Shown here piece after piece: positions 1 to 10,497 of a stretch of DNA of 64,000 bases. Every line of letters begins with the position of its first letter. The first letter of the stretch is position 1. The notes below the pieces were generated by a model. The model ran no database searches and was not told where the DNA came from. It saw nothing but the letters and a program-made list of their open reading frames with translations. The translations under genes were made by a program, and so were the position numbers. The stretch lies in NCBI GenBank assembly GCA_009908505.1, contig JAAAPD010000045.1:37836-101835 (forward strand), written 5' to 3'. The stretch is from Alphaproteobacteria bacterium. Its GTDB lineage: Bacteria > Pseudomonadota > Alphaproteobacteria > Rhodobacterales > Rhodobacteraceae.

Positions 1-2536
1 GGCCGTGGATCTCGGCATGGGTGATATGGCCCTTTTCGATCCGCATGACATTCAGCGCCTCCATTCCGTAGGCACCGCCGCCCATGGTTTCGGCCTGGGC
101 CAGCAAGACCCGGTAGAGCGCCGCGCCATAGCCGGCCGGCACCGCGATCTCGTAGGCATGTTCGCCCGAGAAGGAGATGCGGAACAGCCGCCCGCGCACG
201 CCCATCACGTCGACCTCGCCACAGGCCATGAAGGGCCAGGACTCGGGGTCGATGCCCCCGTCGACCACGGCATCCAGCAGGTCGCGCGACTTTGGCCCGG
301 CCACTGCGAACTGCGCCCATTGTTCGGTGGCACTGGTAAAGACCACGTCCAGATCGGGGCGCAGCGCCTGCGACACCCATGCCAGGTGGCGCATGACAAG
401 ACCCGCTGCGGCGGTGGTCGTCGTCATGACGAAGTGGCTTTTCCCCATCCGCGCGGTGGTGCCGTCATCCATGACATGGCCATCCTCACGCAGCATCAGG
501 CCATAGCGCACCCGTCCCACCTTCAGCGTGCTGAAGGTGTTGGTATAGACGAAATCGAGGAAGGCCGCCGCATCGGGCCCCTGGATATCGATCTTGCCCA
601 AGGTCGAGACATCGCAGATGCCAACGGCATTGCGCACCATCGTGACCTCGCGATTGCAGGACTCCTGCCAGGTCCTTTCGTCGGGCTTCGGGAAATAGCT
701 GGGACGATACCATAGCCCCGCCTCGATCATCGGGGCACCGCGATCGACGCTTGCCGTGTGGCTGGTGGTCACGCGCTTGGGCGCGAAGCCCTCGCCTTGC
801 GATCCCGCGCCCATCGCGGCGATGGACACCGGCGTATAGGGCGGGCGGAAGGTGGTCGTGCCGGTTTCGGGGATGCCACGCCCGGTGGCATCGGCAAGAA
901 CCGCCAAGGCGGCCACGTTCGAGTTCTTGCCCTGATCGGTTGCCATGCCCTGTGTCGTGTAACGCTTCATATGCTCGACCGAGCGGAAATTTTCCTGCGC
1001 GGCCAGCCGCACGTCCTTCACATGGACGTCGTTCTGGAAGTCGAGCCATTTGCGCCCCCGCCCCTCGACCGCCCAAAGCTCCTCGATGCGATAGGGGCGA
1101 TCCTCGGCGCGGGGCATGGCGGTGTCAGAGGGTGTCAGGCCCAGCTCGATCACCACCTCCTTCGCGACGCGGGCACCATCGGCCAGGCAGGCGGCGGTGG
1201 AAAACTGCCCGCGCGCGGCCCCGGCGGCCGTCATGCCCGGCACCATGCCGTCACGCGGCAGGAAGCTGAGCGTTTCGGCATTCCATTCAGGCCGTCCGTT
1301 CATGTGGCAGGCCAAGTGGACCGAGGGGTTCCAGCCCCCAGAGACGGCCAGGCACTCGGCCTCGATCCGCAAGGTGCGGTCGCTTTGGCGTATCGACAGG
1401 CTCTCAAGCCCCTTGCGGCCCTTGGTGCCGATCACCTGCGCCCCGGTGAAGAGCTTGTAATCACCCAATGCCTGCGCCTCGGCGCGGCTGTCGATCACCG
1501 CCGACACGTCCACGCCCGCCGCCATCAAGTCCAGCGCCGTGCGGTGCGCCCCGTCATTGTTGGCGAAGACCGCGACCTTGCGGCCCGCGACCACGCCCCA
1601 GCGGTTGAGGTAGGCGCGCACGGCGCCCGCCGTCATGATCCCGGGGCGGTCGTTGTTCGGGAAGGCCACGGGCCGTTCCAGCGCCCCGGCGCACAGGATC
1701 GCGCGGCGCGCGACGATGCGCCAGAAGCATTCCAGCGGCTTGCCGGGTTGGTGGGGGTGGTGCTGGCCCACCCGTTCCAGCGCGCCATAGGTGCCCTGGT
1801 CATAGGCCCCTGTGACGGCCGTGCGGTGCATCAGGCGCACATTGTCCATGGTGGCCAGTTCGGCGACGATATCAGCGGCCCAGGCGTGGCCGGGCTTGCC
1901 GTCCACCTCGCCGGTCTCGGCCAGAAGGCGGCCGCCCATCCGGCTGTCTTCATCCGCAACGATGACATCCGCCCCGGCCCGCGCCGCACCCAGCGCCGCC
2001 ATCAGGCCCGTGGGGCCCGCCCCGATCACCAGAACGTCGCAGAAGGCATAGGCCTTTTCGTAAGTATCCTCGTTGGTCAGGCCCGACAGAGCGCCCAGAC
2101 CGGCGGCGCGGCGGATGATGGGTTCATAAAGCTTCTCCCAGAAATTCTTGGGCCACATGAAGGTCTTGTAATAGAATCCTGCGCCCAGGAAGGGCGACAT
2201 CAGGTCGTTGACCGCCATCAGGTCGAAACTGACCGAGGGAAAGGCGTTCTGGCTGCGTGCCTCCAGCCCCTCGTAGAGTTCCTGCACCGTGGCGCGCACG
2301 TTCGGATCCTGCTGCGGCCCATGGCCGATCGTGACCAGCGCGTTGGGTTCCTCGGACCCGGCGGTCAGAATGCCGCGCGGGCGGTGATACTTGAAGGATC
2401 GACCGACCACGCGCTTGTCATTGGCGATCAGCGCCGCGGCCAGCGTGTCGCCCTCGCGCCCGGTCAGGCGTTCCCCGTCAAAGGTGAAGGGCACCGATGT
2501 GTTGCTCTGGCACAGCCCGCGGCCCTCGATCCTCAT
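1..2536 (-). CDS. soxA: Sarcosine oxidase subunit alpha, C-terminus cut off by the window edge
   Basis: Open minus-strand frame from an ATG at 2536 (overlapping the soxD end) to the left edge; next to soxD and soxB. The ORF track omits it, presumably because its stop lies outside the window. Confidence 0.85.
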   Translation of the reverse strand, partial: MRIEGRGLCQSNTSVPFTFDGERLTGREGDTLAAALIANDKRVVGRSFKYHRPRGILTAGSEEPNALVTIGHGPQQDPNVRATVQELYEGLEARSQNAFPSVSFDLMAVNDLMSPFLGAGFYYKTFMWPKNFWEKLYEPIIRRAAGLGALSGLTNEDTYEKAYAFCDVLVIGAGPTGLMAALGAARAGADVIVADEDSRMGGRLLAETGEVDGKPGHAWAADIVAELATMDNVRLMHRTAVTGAYDQGTYGALERVGQHHPHQPGKPLECFWRIVARRAILCAGALERPVAFPNNDRPGIMTAGAVRAYLNRWGVVAGRKVAVFANNDGAHRTALDLMAAGVDVSAVIDSRAEAQALGDYKLFTGAQVIGTKGRKGLESLSIRQSDRTLRIEAECLAVSGGWNPSVHLACHMNGRPEWNAETLSFLPRDGMVPGMTAAGAARGQFSTAACLADGARVAKEVVIELGLTPSDTAMPRAEDRPYRIEELWAVEGRGRKWLDFQNDVHVKDVRLAAQENFRSVEHMKRYTTQGMATDQGKNSNVAALAVLADATGRGIPETGTTTFRPPYTPVSIAAMGAGSQGEGFAPKRVTTSHTASVDRGAPMIEAGLWYRPSYFPKPDERTWQESCNREVTMVRNAVGICDVSTLGKIDIQGPDAAAFLDFVYTNTFSTLKVGRVRYGLMLREDGHVMDDGTTARMGKSHFVMTTTTAAAGLVMRHLAWVSQALRPDLDVVFTSATEQWAQFAVAGPKSRDLLDAVVDGGIDPESWPFMACGEVDVMGVRGRLFRISFSGEHAYEIAVPAGYGAALYRVLLAQAETMGGGAYGMEALNVMRIEKGHITHAEIHG

Positions 2537-2796
2537 GACGCCACCTTTTCAGCCAGCTCCGCGCCCATGACCTCGTGGGTGGCGGTATCGCGCTCCACCA
2601 CCAGCCAAGCCCCGCAGCCGGCCTCGTGAAACCACAAATCGCGGGCTTCGCCACAGGGATTGTCGCGGTTGTGCAGGTAGTCGTCCCAGGCGGCGTCGCC
2701 GGCATCGGGCGCGGGCCGGCGCAGCAGTTCGGCCGCGCCCTGGTAGGTAAATTCGCGCCTGTCACGGGTGCCGCAGATGGGGCAAGGGATACGCAT
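2533..2796 (-). CDS. soxD: Sarcosine oxidase subunit delta
   Basis: 87 aa, MRIPCPICGTRDRREFTYQGAAEL...; small Cys-containing subunit between soxB and soxA. Confidence 0.92.
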   Translation of the reverse strand: MRIPCPICGTRDRREFTYQGAAELLRRPAPDAGDAAWDDYLHNRDNPCGEARDLWFHEAGCGAWLVVERDTATHEVMGAELAEKVAS

Positions 2797-2805
2797 GTCG
2801 TGTCC

Positions 2806-4059
2806 TTAATGCAGGTTGTGCTGAGAGCCGGTGCCCTCTTCGTCCATCAGGCCGCGGCCAGTGCGGAACCGGTCGAGCCGAAACCTGGCTGCCGGTTCGT
2901 GATGGCGGCCCGTAGCCATCAGGTGCGCAAAGGAAAAGCCCGACCCCGGCACGGCCTTGAACCCGCCATAGCACCAGCCGCAGTCTATAAAGAGACCCTC
3001 GGTCCCGGTCTTGTCGATGATCGGGCTGCCATCGGGGGTCATGTCCATGATGCCGCCCCAGCTGCGCAGAACCTTGGCCTTGCCGATCACCGGCATCAGG
3101 GTCATCGCCGCATCCATCACGTGCTCGGCCATGGGCAGATTGCCCCGGCTGGCGTAGGAGCTGTAGAAGTCCAGGTCGCCGCCGAAGACCAGCCCGCCCT
3201 TGTCGGACTGGCTGATGTAGAAATGGCCCATGCCGAAGCTGACCACGTGGTCGATGATGGGTTTCAGCCCCTCGGTCACGAACGCCTGCAACACGTGGCT
3301 TTCGATGGGCAGGCGCATGCCGGCCATCTCGGCCACCTGCCCCGACCGCCCCGCCACGACGATGCCCACCTTCTTGGCCCGGATCGCGCCGCGCGTGGTC
3401 TGCACGCCCGTGACCTTTCCGTTATGGATGTCGATCCCCGTAACCTCGCAATTCTGGATCAGGTCGACACCGCGCTGGTCGGCGCCACGGGCATAGCCCC
3501 AGGCCACGGCGTCATGCCGGGCCGTGCCGCCGCGCGGATGATACAGGCCGCCATAGATGGGAAAGCGCAGATTGTCGAAATCGAGGTAGGGCAGATGTTC
3601 GCGCACGCCGTCGCGGTCCAGCAAGATCGCGTCATCCCCCTGATTGACCATCGCATTGCCGCGCCGGGCGAAGGCGTCGCGCTGGCCGTCGGAATGAAAC
3701 AGGTTGATCAGGCCGCGCTGCGAATGCATCACGTTGTAGTTCAGGTCTTGTTCGAGACCTTCCCACAGCTTCAGGGAGTGGCTGTAGAATTCCGAATTGC
3801 CCGGCAGAAAGTAGTTGGCCCGCACGATGGTCGTGTTGCGCCCGACATTGCCGCCGCCGATATAGCCCTTTTCCAGAACGGCGATATTGGTCAGCCCGTG
3901 TTCCTTGGCAAGGTAATAGGCGGTGGACAACCCGTGCCCGCCGCCGCCGATGATGACGATGTCGTATTCCGGCTTTGGGTCGGGATCGCGCCAGACGGGC
4001 TTCCAGCCTGTCTGGCCGAACAGCCCTTCCTTGAGAACGCGGAACCCTGAATAGCCCAT
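2806..4059 (-). CDS. soxB: Sarcosine oxidase subunit beta
   Basis: 417 aa; FAD-binding motif DIVIIGGGGHGLSTAYYLA, DAO family. Confidence 0.95.
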   Translation of the reverse strand: MGYSGFRVLKEGLFGQTGWKPVWRDPDPKPEYDIVIIGGGGHGLSTAYYLAKEHGLTNIAVLEKGYIGGGNVGRNTTIVRANYFLPGNSEFYSHSLKLWEGLEQDLNYNVMHSQRGLINLFHSDGQRDAFARRGNAMVNQGDDAILLDRDGVREHLPYLDFDNLRFPIYGGLYHPRGGTARHDAVAWGYARGADQRGVDLIQNCEVTGIDIHNGKVTGVQTTRGAIRAKKVGIVVAGRSGQVAEMAGMRLPIESHVLQAFVTEGLKPIIDHVVSFGMGHFYISQSDKGGLVFGGDLDFYSSYASRGNLPMAEHVMDAAMTLMPVIGKAKVLRSWGGIMDMTPDGSPIIDKTGTEGLFIDCGWCYGGFKAVPGSGFSFAHLMATGRHHEPAARFRLDRFRTGRGLMDEEGTGSQHNLH

Positions 4060-4178
4060 TGCGGATGGTCTCCCCTGCTTGGGGCGACCCTAGCAAGTGG
4101 CGCGCAGGGCGCAACGGCGCTTTTCGACAAATCCCGGCCAGCCCGCGACAGATGCCGCGCGCCGGCCGGATACCGGTG

Positions 4179-5615
4179 CTAGAGGCCCTTGGCCGCGTAG
4201 CTTTTGGCGACCCGTCCGATCGCGGTGATGAAACCGGCGGTGCGCAGATCCTTGACATCGCTGCGCCCGTGCCAATTCTCGCGCATGGCCTGGAACGCGG
4301 TGCGCATCGTGTCGTCAAGGCCCGAGCGGACCAGCTCCAACTCGCCAGCGCCGCGCATGTATTTGCGCTTGAAGTCCGGGGTCAGCGACCAGGCGTCTCC
4401 CATCATCTCGTCCAGCCGTTCAAGCTCGCGCACGATCAACTCGTGGCGCGCCTCTTCCTGGCGGCGTTGCATCCGGCCGAACCGGATATGGCTGAGATTC
4501 TTCACCCATTCGAAATAGGATACGGTCACACCGCCCGCGTTGGCATAGAGGTCGGGAATGATCACAGTGCCCTTTTCGCGCAGCAGTTCGTCGGCGCCCG
4601 CGGTGACGGGGCCGTTGGCGGCCTCGATGATCAGCGGCGCCTTGATGCGCGGGGCATTCTTCAGGTTGATGACCCCCTCCAGCGCCGCCGGGATCAGGAT
4701 ATCGCACTCGGCCTCCAGCACCTTGGCCCCGTCCGCGTGATGGGTGGCATCGGGGTAGTTGGAAACCCCGCCATGCTTGATGATCCACTGGCGCACGGCT
4801 TCCACGTCAATGCCCGCCTCGTTGAACAGCGCCCCGTCGCGCTCGATGATGCCGATGACCTTGCACCCGTCCTCCTCGGACAGGAACTTGGCGGCGTGGT
4901 AGCCCACATTGCCAAGGCCCTGGACGATCACCCGCTTGCCGTCCAGCGTGCCCGACAGGCCCGCCTTTTTCACGTCCTCTGGTTCACGGAAGAATTCACG
5001 CAGCGCGTATTCCACGCCGCGCCCCGTTGCCTCGACCCGGCCTTGAATGCCGCCCGCATGTGGCGGCTTGCCGGTGACGCAGGCGGCGGCGTTGATGTCG
5101 GTGGTGTTCATCCGGCGATACTGATCGGCAATCCAGGCCATTTCGCGTTCGCCGGTGCCCATGTCGGGGGCCGGCACGTTCTGTGACGGGTTGATCAGGT
5201 CGCGCTTGGCCAGTTCATAGGCGAAGCGGCGGGTGATCTGTTCCAGCTCGTGTTCTTCCCACTTGGTCGGGTCGACACACAGCCCGCCCTTGGACCCGCC
5301 GAACGGCGTTTCGACAAGGGCGCATTTGTAGGTCATCAGCGCCGCCAGCGCCTCGACCTCGTCCTGGTCGACGGCCAGGGCATAGCGGATGCCGCCCTTG
5401 ACCGGTTCCATGTGTTCCGAATGCACCGACCGATAGCCGGTAAAGGTTTCCACCTTGCCCCGCAGCCGAACACCGAACCGGACCGTGTAGGTCGCGTTGC
5501 AGACCCTGATCTTTTCCTCCAGCCCCGGCGGCAGGTCCATGAGGGCCACGGCGTGGTTGTACATGATGTCCACGCTCTCGCGGAATGTCGGCTCGTTCTG
5601 GGGCATTACGTTCAT
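4179..5615 (-). CDS. Glu/Leu/Phe/Val dehydrogenase (NAD-glutamate dehydrogenase type)
   Basis: GGIRYALAVDQDEVEALAALMTYKCALVETPFGGSKGG signature; likely start MNVMPQNEPTF at 5615 rather than the longer ORF start at 5678. Confidence 0.92.
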   Translation of the reverse strand: MNVMPQNEPTFRESVDIMYNHAVALMDLPPGLEEKIRVCNATYTVRFGVRLRGKVETFTGYRSVHSEHMEPVKGGIRYALAVDQDEVEALAALMTYKCALVETPFGGSKGGLCVDPTKWEEHELEQITRRFAYELAKRDLINPSQNVPAPDMGTGEREMAWIADQYRRMNTTDINAAACVTGKPPHAGGIQGRVEATGRGVEYALREFFREPEDVKKAGLSGTLDGKRVIVQGLGNVGYHAAKFLSEEDGCKVIGIIERDGALFNEAGIDVEAVRQWIIKHGGVSNYPDATHHADGAKVLEAECDILIPAALEGVINLKNAPRIKAPLIIEAANGPVTAGADELLREKGTVIIPDLYANAGGVTVSYFEWVKNLSHIRFGRMQRRQEEARHELIVRELERLDEMMGDAWSLTPDFKRKYMRGAGELELVRSGLDDTMRTAFQAMRENWHGRSDVKDLRTAGFITAIGRVAKSYAAKGL

Positions 5616-5966
5616 GATTATTGACCTTCCTTGTAGGGGCCCGGTTCGGGCAAGTGGCGTTCTCGCGACGCCTTTCACCCGACCTTAACGCCGATTCGCC
5701 CGGTTTTTGAACACTTCGTTGATCCGGCCGGTCCGGCCGTTCCCGAATCGCCCGCGGCGAAACCGGCGCTGCACCGCTGCGCGCCATTGACCCCCGCGGG
5801 GCAACAGAACGGCCCGGTTGCGGCACACCGTTTCCCGAAGGTCGCCAGTTAATGAATTCCTGTCCAACCTTCGCCTCAATTTCGCCACCTCGACCTGATG
5901 TGTTTGCGTATGGGGAAATGCACCTCGCGAGGGGTGCCGTCAGTAGAATGTGGGAAAGGTTGACCA

Positions 5967-7742
5967 ATGCCTAACACGAGGAAACAAGCGAACCAGCGGC
6001 GCGCTCTTGCCCCGTGGCTGCACCGTTTCCGGCGCGACGACGAAGGTGGCACGATCATCTTCTTCTCGATGTTCCTGTTCGTGCTGATCCTGTGGTTCGG
6101 CGGCATGGCCGTCGATTACATGCGGTTCGAAACCACCCGCGCCAAGCTTCAGGGCACGCTCGACCGCGCCGTTCTGGCCGCCGCCGACCTGGATCAGACA
6201 CTTCCCCCCGGCGAGGTGGTCGAGAACTATTTCGAAACCGCCGGCCTGCGCGATTTCCTGATCGACAGTCCGCAGGTCAACGAAGGTCTGAACTACCGCA
6301 TCGTGACAGCCTCTGCCGAGGCGAACATGCCGATGTTCTTCACCGAATTGCCCCGTGTCTTCATGGAGCCGTTCCAGCCCGGTCTTTCGACCCTGACCGT
6401 CAGCGGCACCTCGACCGCCGAGGAACGGGTCTCGGATGTCGAAGTATCGCTGGTGCTCGATGTCTCGGGGTCGATGAACCGCAACAACCGGATCCAGAAC
6501 CTGCGCCCGGCCGCGCGCGACTTCGTTTCGACCGTTCTGGCGAATAACACGAACGCGCCCAATGGGTTGATCACCATTTCGATGATCCCCTACAGCGCCG
6601 TGGTCAACCCGGGCACGCAGATCTCACCTTTCCTGAATATTGCGCGCACCCATCCCCATTCGACTTGCCCGCTGTTCGGCGACGACCTCTTCGACACAAC
6701 CGAACTGGACCTGAGCGAGACCTACGACCACGTCTCCCATTTCGACCCGGACTGGTACTGGGACTCGCGCCACAACAACCCGATCAAGTATCCTTGGTGC
6801 CACGAGGATGATCATAACGGGATCGTGCTGACCACCTCGAACGAGCAGCTCTTGCATGACGCGATCAATGATCTGGAACCCTATGGCAACACGGCCATCG
6901 ACATGGGCATGAAATGGGGCGTCGGCCTGCTTGACCCCAGCACGGGCCCGATCATGCAGGCCCTGGCCGGCGACACCGGCAGTTCCGTGCCCGCCGCGGC
7001 CGCCGACCGCCCGCAAAGCTTCGAGGACGAAGAAGTGCTCAAGATCGCCGTGCTGATGACCGACGGCCGGAACACCCATCAATACGACCTCGAAGAGCCC
7101 ATGAAATCGGGCATGTCGATGCTGTGGTTCGACCGGGACTATGCCGGCCAGCCGATCAGCGACGTGGATTCGAACGAAGTCTCGGTTCAGTATGAAGGCC
7201 TGGACACGCCGAACAACCGCTGGGACGACCGGTTCTACTGGAACGGGTTCGGTGGGTCGTCGCGTTGGCAAGACTACCCCAACGGCTTCGACGATCGTTG
7301 GGACTACGTCAACGCCACTCCGGAATCGCCCACCGGCATCGCCGGCCAAGGCGTCCACTACGAGGACAACGTCTATCACGCCAGTTGGCAGGACATGTAT
7401 GCGGAACACGTCTACAACCGCATCAACAATATCTACCTGTCAAAGGCCCACAACAACGGCGCCCTGTCCTGGAGCGAGTATCGCGCGCCCGACTACGCGC
7501 TCGATACCGACCTGGTGGGTCCCTGGGAGGCCGACAACCGGCTGTCCGACTTGTGCGCGACCGCCCGCGACAAGGGCATCGTGATCTACACCGTCGCCTT
7601 CGAGGCCCCCTCGCGCGGGAAGAACGCGCTGCGCGACTGCGCCAGCTCGCCCAACCATTATTTCGATGTAAACGGGGTCGACATTTCCGATGCCTTCAGT
7701 GCCATCGCGTCGGACATCCGCGCGCTGAAGCTGACGCAGTAG
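5967..7742 (+). CDS. TadG-type pilus assembly protein with von Willebrand A domain
   Basis: N-terminal TM after a Flp/Tad-like leader; VSLVLDVSGSMNRNNRIQNLR MIDAS motif; followed by TadE-like genes. Confidence 0.85.
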   Translation: MPNTRKQANQRRALAPWLHRFRRDDEGGTIIFFSMFLFVLILWFGGMAVDYMRFETTRAKLQGTLDRAVLAAADLDQTLPPGEVVENYFETAGLRDFLIDSPQVNEGLNYRIVTASAEANMPMFFTELPRVFMEPFQPGLSTLTVSGTSTAEERVSDVEVSLVLDVSGSMNRNNRIQNLRPAARDFVSTVLANNTNAPNGLITISMIPYSAVVNPGTQISPFLNIARTHPHSTCPLFGDDLFDTTELDLSETYDHVSHFDPDWYWDSRHNNPIKYPWCHEDDHNGIVLTTSNEQLLHDAINDLEPYGNTAIDMGMKWGVGLLDPSTGPIMQALAGDTGSSVPAAAADRPQSFEDEEVLKIAVLMTDGRNTHQYDLEEPMKSGMSMLWFDRDYAGQPISDVDSNEVSVQYEGLDTPNNRWDDRFYWNGFGGSSRWQDYPNGFDDRWDYVNATPESPTGIAGQGVHYEDNVYHASWQDMYAEHVYNRINNIYLSKAHNNGALSWSEYRAPDYALDTDLVGPWEADNRLSDLCATARDKGIVIYTVAFEAPSRGKNALRDCASSPNHYFDVNGVDISDAFSAIASDIRALKLTQ

Positions 7743-7754
7743 GGAAGCCCGGTC

Positions 7755-8294
7755 ATGTTGAAACGTATCCTCACCTTCCCTTTCCGCTTCCGGCGGCGGG
7801 ACGATGGCGGTCCGACGATCGAATTCGTCCTGGTTTTTATGCCGTTCATGGTGCTGCTTGTTTCCGCCTACGAGCTGGGCCTGATGATGACCCGGCACGT
7901 CATGCTGGAACGCGGGCTGGACATGGCCGTGCGCGAGGTGCGCCTGAACACCGGGTCTGAACTGGATGAACAGGACCTGCGCCAGATGATCTGCAACGCG
8001 GCCGGGATCATTCCCGAATGCACGACCAAGATGCGGCTCGAGATGCGCCCGATCGACCCTGACAACTGGTCCAACATCCCGCGCGAGGCGAGCTGCGTGA
8101 ACGTCAGCGAACCGTTCGAGCCGGCCCGCAATTTCAACAACGGGGCCGACAACGAGGTCATGATGCTGCGCGCCTGCGGCCTGTTCCGGCCGATGCTGCC
8201 GGAATTCGGCCTGGGCTACGTGTTGTCGCGGTCCCATAGCGACCGGCATTACCGCCTGGTCTCCATGTCCGCCTTCGTGATGGAGCCGAACTGA
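7755..8294 (+). CDS. TadE-like pilus assembly protein
   Basis: 179 aa; RRRDDGGPTIEFVLVFMPFMVLLVSAYELGLMMTRHVMLERGLD, typical TadE N-terminal TM with Glu. Confidence 0.85.
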   Translation: MLKRILTFPFRFRRRDDGGPTIEFVLVFMPFMVLLVSAYELGLMMTRHVMLERGLDMAVREVRLNTGSELDEQDLRQMICNAAGIIPECTTKMRLEMRPIDPDNWSNIPREASCVNVSEPFEPARNFNNGADNEVMMLRACGLFRPMLPEFGLGYVLSRSHSDRHYRLVSMSAFVMEPN

Positions 8295-8297
8295 GCC

Positions 8298-8900
8298 ATG
8301 TTGCGTCGTATTCATAGCCATTATCGCAAGTTTCGCCGGGACGAAGGCGGCACCGCCGTGGTCGAGGCCGTCATGATGTTTCCCACGCTCTTCGTGGCGT
8401 GCCTTGCGACCTATGTCTTCTTCGAGGCATTCCGGTCGCAATCGAACAATCTTAAGGCCGCCTACACCATTTCGGACGCGCTCAGCCGCCGTGGCGGCGA
8501 CACCGAAGGCTACGTCACGGGCGATTATCTCAACAGCATGTGGCGGCTGCACCGCTTCATCACCACGTCGAACCATGACACGAGCCTGCGCATCTCGGTC
8601 ATCAGCTATGACGCGGACGACGACGACTATTTCGTCTGCTGGTCCGAGGCCAAGGGCAAATTGACGCCGATGAACGACGGTACGCTCGACACGTATGTCG
8701 CAACAGACAAGATCCCTGTTCTACCCGATCGCCAGGCCCTGATCGTCGTGGAGACCCAGGTCGCCCATGAGCCGATCTTCACCATCGGCCGTGACTGGAC
8801 GATCGTCTTCGAGGACATGATCGTCACCGCCCCACGTTTCACACCGCAGCTGAAATGGAGCACCACCGGAAATCCCGCGGGCGAGGTCGGCTGTTTCTGA
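8298..8900 (+). CDS. TadE/TadG-like pilus assembly protein
   Basis: 200 aa; FRRDEGGTAVVEAVMMFPTLFVACLATYVFFEAFRSQS. Confidence 0.8.
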   Translation: MLRRIHSHYRKFRRDEGGTAVVEAVMMFPTLFVACLATYVFFEAFRSQSNNLKAAYTISDALSRRGGDTEGYVTGDYLNSMWRLHRFITTSNHDTSLRISVISYDADDDDYFVCWSEAKGKLTPMNDGTLDTYVATDKIPVLPDRQALIVVETQVAHEPIFTIGRDWTIVFEDMIVTAPRFTPQLKWSTTGNPAGEVGCF

Positions 8901-8906
8901 CCCGGC

Positions 8907-9383
8907 CTAACCCGGGTCGCCCGAAATCCGCAGCGTGATCTGATCGGCCATCACCCGCGACGGCCCCGACCCCACCGTGCCCCCGACCCCGACCCGGCGC
9001 CCCATGCGCCACCATAGCCCTGGGCGCCAAGCGCGGTCCGACGGGGCATTCAAGTGCAGCAGGAACCCGTTGGAGGGTTTGAAGGCAAAGACCCCCCGTT
9101 CGACCCGGGCGATGTCCTCCAGCCGCGCAAGGACGGTCCCGCTGCTGTCGCGCAATTCCTCGGGATAGAGCCGGATGGCCAGTGCTGTCGCCCGCCGCAG
9201 GGCCTCGGCCCCGAACAGGGCCAGCCCGCCGAATGCCAGCAGGAAGGCCTGCCAGCCAAGCGCTGGCGGCCGGGTCAGCGCCGCCAGTATCAGCAGAGCG
9301 CCCAGCGCCAGCAGCACGGTGCAGGCAAAAACCCGGCGGCCGGGCGAGGCCCGCAATTCGGCAATGGGCTGGTCATCGATCAT
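8907..9383 (-). CDS. Hypothetical membrane protein with two predicted TM segments
   Basis: 158 aa; hydrophobic pair CTVLLALGALLILAALTRPPALGWQAFLLAFGGLALFGAEAL. Confidence 0.7.
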   Translation of the reverse strand: MIDDQPIAELRASPGRRVFACTVLLALGALLILAALTRPPALGWQAFLLAFGGLALFGAEALRRATALAIRLYPEELRDSSGTVLARLEDIARVERGVFAFKPSNGFLLHLNAPSDRAWRPGLWWRMGRRVGVGGTVGSGPSRVMADQITLRISGDPG

Positions 9384-9437
9384 CCAACGCTCCTTCCGGC
9401 ACAGGGCATAGCCTGACGGGCCGCGCAGGCAAAGGCC

Positions 9438-10025
9438 TCAAATACCGACAAGCCGCCGCACCATGCCGACATAGAGCGCCTCGATCCGGTCCAGGCTCAG
9501 CCGGCCCTCGGCCCGGTACCAGGTGCTCATACCCGTCAGCATGGCGATGATCGCCAGGGTCGTCACCTTCGTGTCGTCCAGGTGGAACAGCCCTGCATCC
9601 ACGCCGTCCTGCAGGACCGTTTCCAACTCGTCCTCGTAGACCTTCCGCAACCGCTCGATCTCGGCGAAGTTCGCCGGGGTCAGGTTGCGCAGTTCCATGT
9701 AGGAAATGAAAACCTGGTCGCCGCGCGGCAGGTGCCAGCGGATGTGGAACCGGGTGAACGCATCGAGCCGCGCCACCGGATCGCCTGACACCGCCGCCGC
9801 CTCTCGCGCGGCCAGCAGCTCTTTCATGTGGCTGCACATCAGGTCGAACAACAGCGCCTGCTTGTCACGGGTGTAGTTGTAAAGCGCCCCGGCCTGAACA
9901 CCGACCTCTTCGGCGATCCGGCGCATGGACACGGCGGCAAACCCGTGCTGCGCGATCAACTTGAGTGCCGCGGCGCGCACTTTCGGCCCGGTGATCTCGG
10001 AATGGGAACCTGTCTTGCGCGCCAT
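9438..10025 (-). CDS. TetR family transcriptional regulator
   Basis: N-terminal HTH: AALKLIAQHGFAAVSMRRIAEEVGVQAGALYNYTRDKQALLFDLM; start taken as MARKTG. Confidence 0.9.
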   Translation of the reverse strand: MARKTGSHSEITGPKVRAAALKLIAQHGFAAVSMRRIAEEVGVQAGALYNYTRDKQALLFDLMCSHMKELLAAREAAAVSGDPVARLDAFTRFHIRWHLPRGDQVFISYMELRNLTPANFAEIERLRKVYEDELETVLQDGVDAGLFHLDDTKVTTLAIIAMLTGMSTWYRAEGRLSLDRIEALYVGMVRRLVGI

Positions 10026-10120
10026 GCACACTCCTTCAACACGCGTTCCGCCATTTAACTGAACAGGCGTTCATTTGAAAAGGCCGATCTGCGGCTTGCC
10101 CTTGGTCGCGCGCTGGCCCT

Positions 10121-10447
10121 ATGGTCGCGACGATGCGCCTGATGACCCTTGTCCTGCTGGGCGGCCTGGCCGCGTGCAGCCCGTTTCCCGACCTTGACCT
10201 GCCCGCCGATCCGGATGGCGTCGAGCGCGCGGGCGGGGCCTATCCGGCGCTTGCGCCGCTGGGTGGCATCCTGGCCCGCGCCGATACCCTTGCCGCCTCC
10301 GATCGCAGCGGCCCGGCAGCGCTGTCCGGCCTTGCAGGGCGACTTGCGGCCTTGCAAGCCCGGGCGGCGCGGTTGCGCGGCCCGGTGCTGAACCCCGCCA
10401 TGCGCGCGCGCCTTTCGCGGGGCGTCAACCGGCCCACGTTGCAGTAG
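10121..10447 (+). CDS. Putative lipoprotein, hypothetical
   Basis: 108 aa; lipobox-like LGGLAACSPFPD. Confidence 0.6.
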   Translation: MVATMRLMTLVLLGGLAACSPFPDLDLPADPDGVERAGGAYPALAPLGGILARADTLAASDRSGPAALSGLAGRLAALQARAARLRGPVLNPAMRARLSRGVNRPTLQ

Positions 10448-10497
10448 CCGCGTATCCGGGCTAACAGGCGCGAAACCAGCCAGGAAGGACCAGACAG

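Noticed and set aside
758-2629. 623-aa plus-strand ORF opposite soxA
   Set aside because: Antisense of the truncated soxA frame; composition typical of antisense translations.
8899-8918. GACCCGG-CCTAAC-CCGGGTC dyad between convergent genes as a regulatory element
   Set aside because: Overlaps the two stop codons and lacks a U-tract; at most a weak shared terminator, not strong enough to list.
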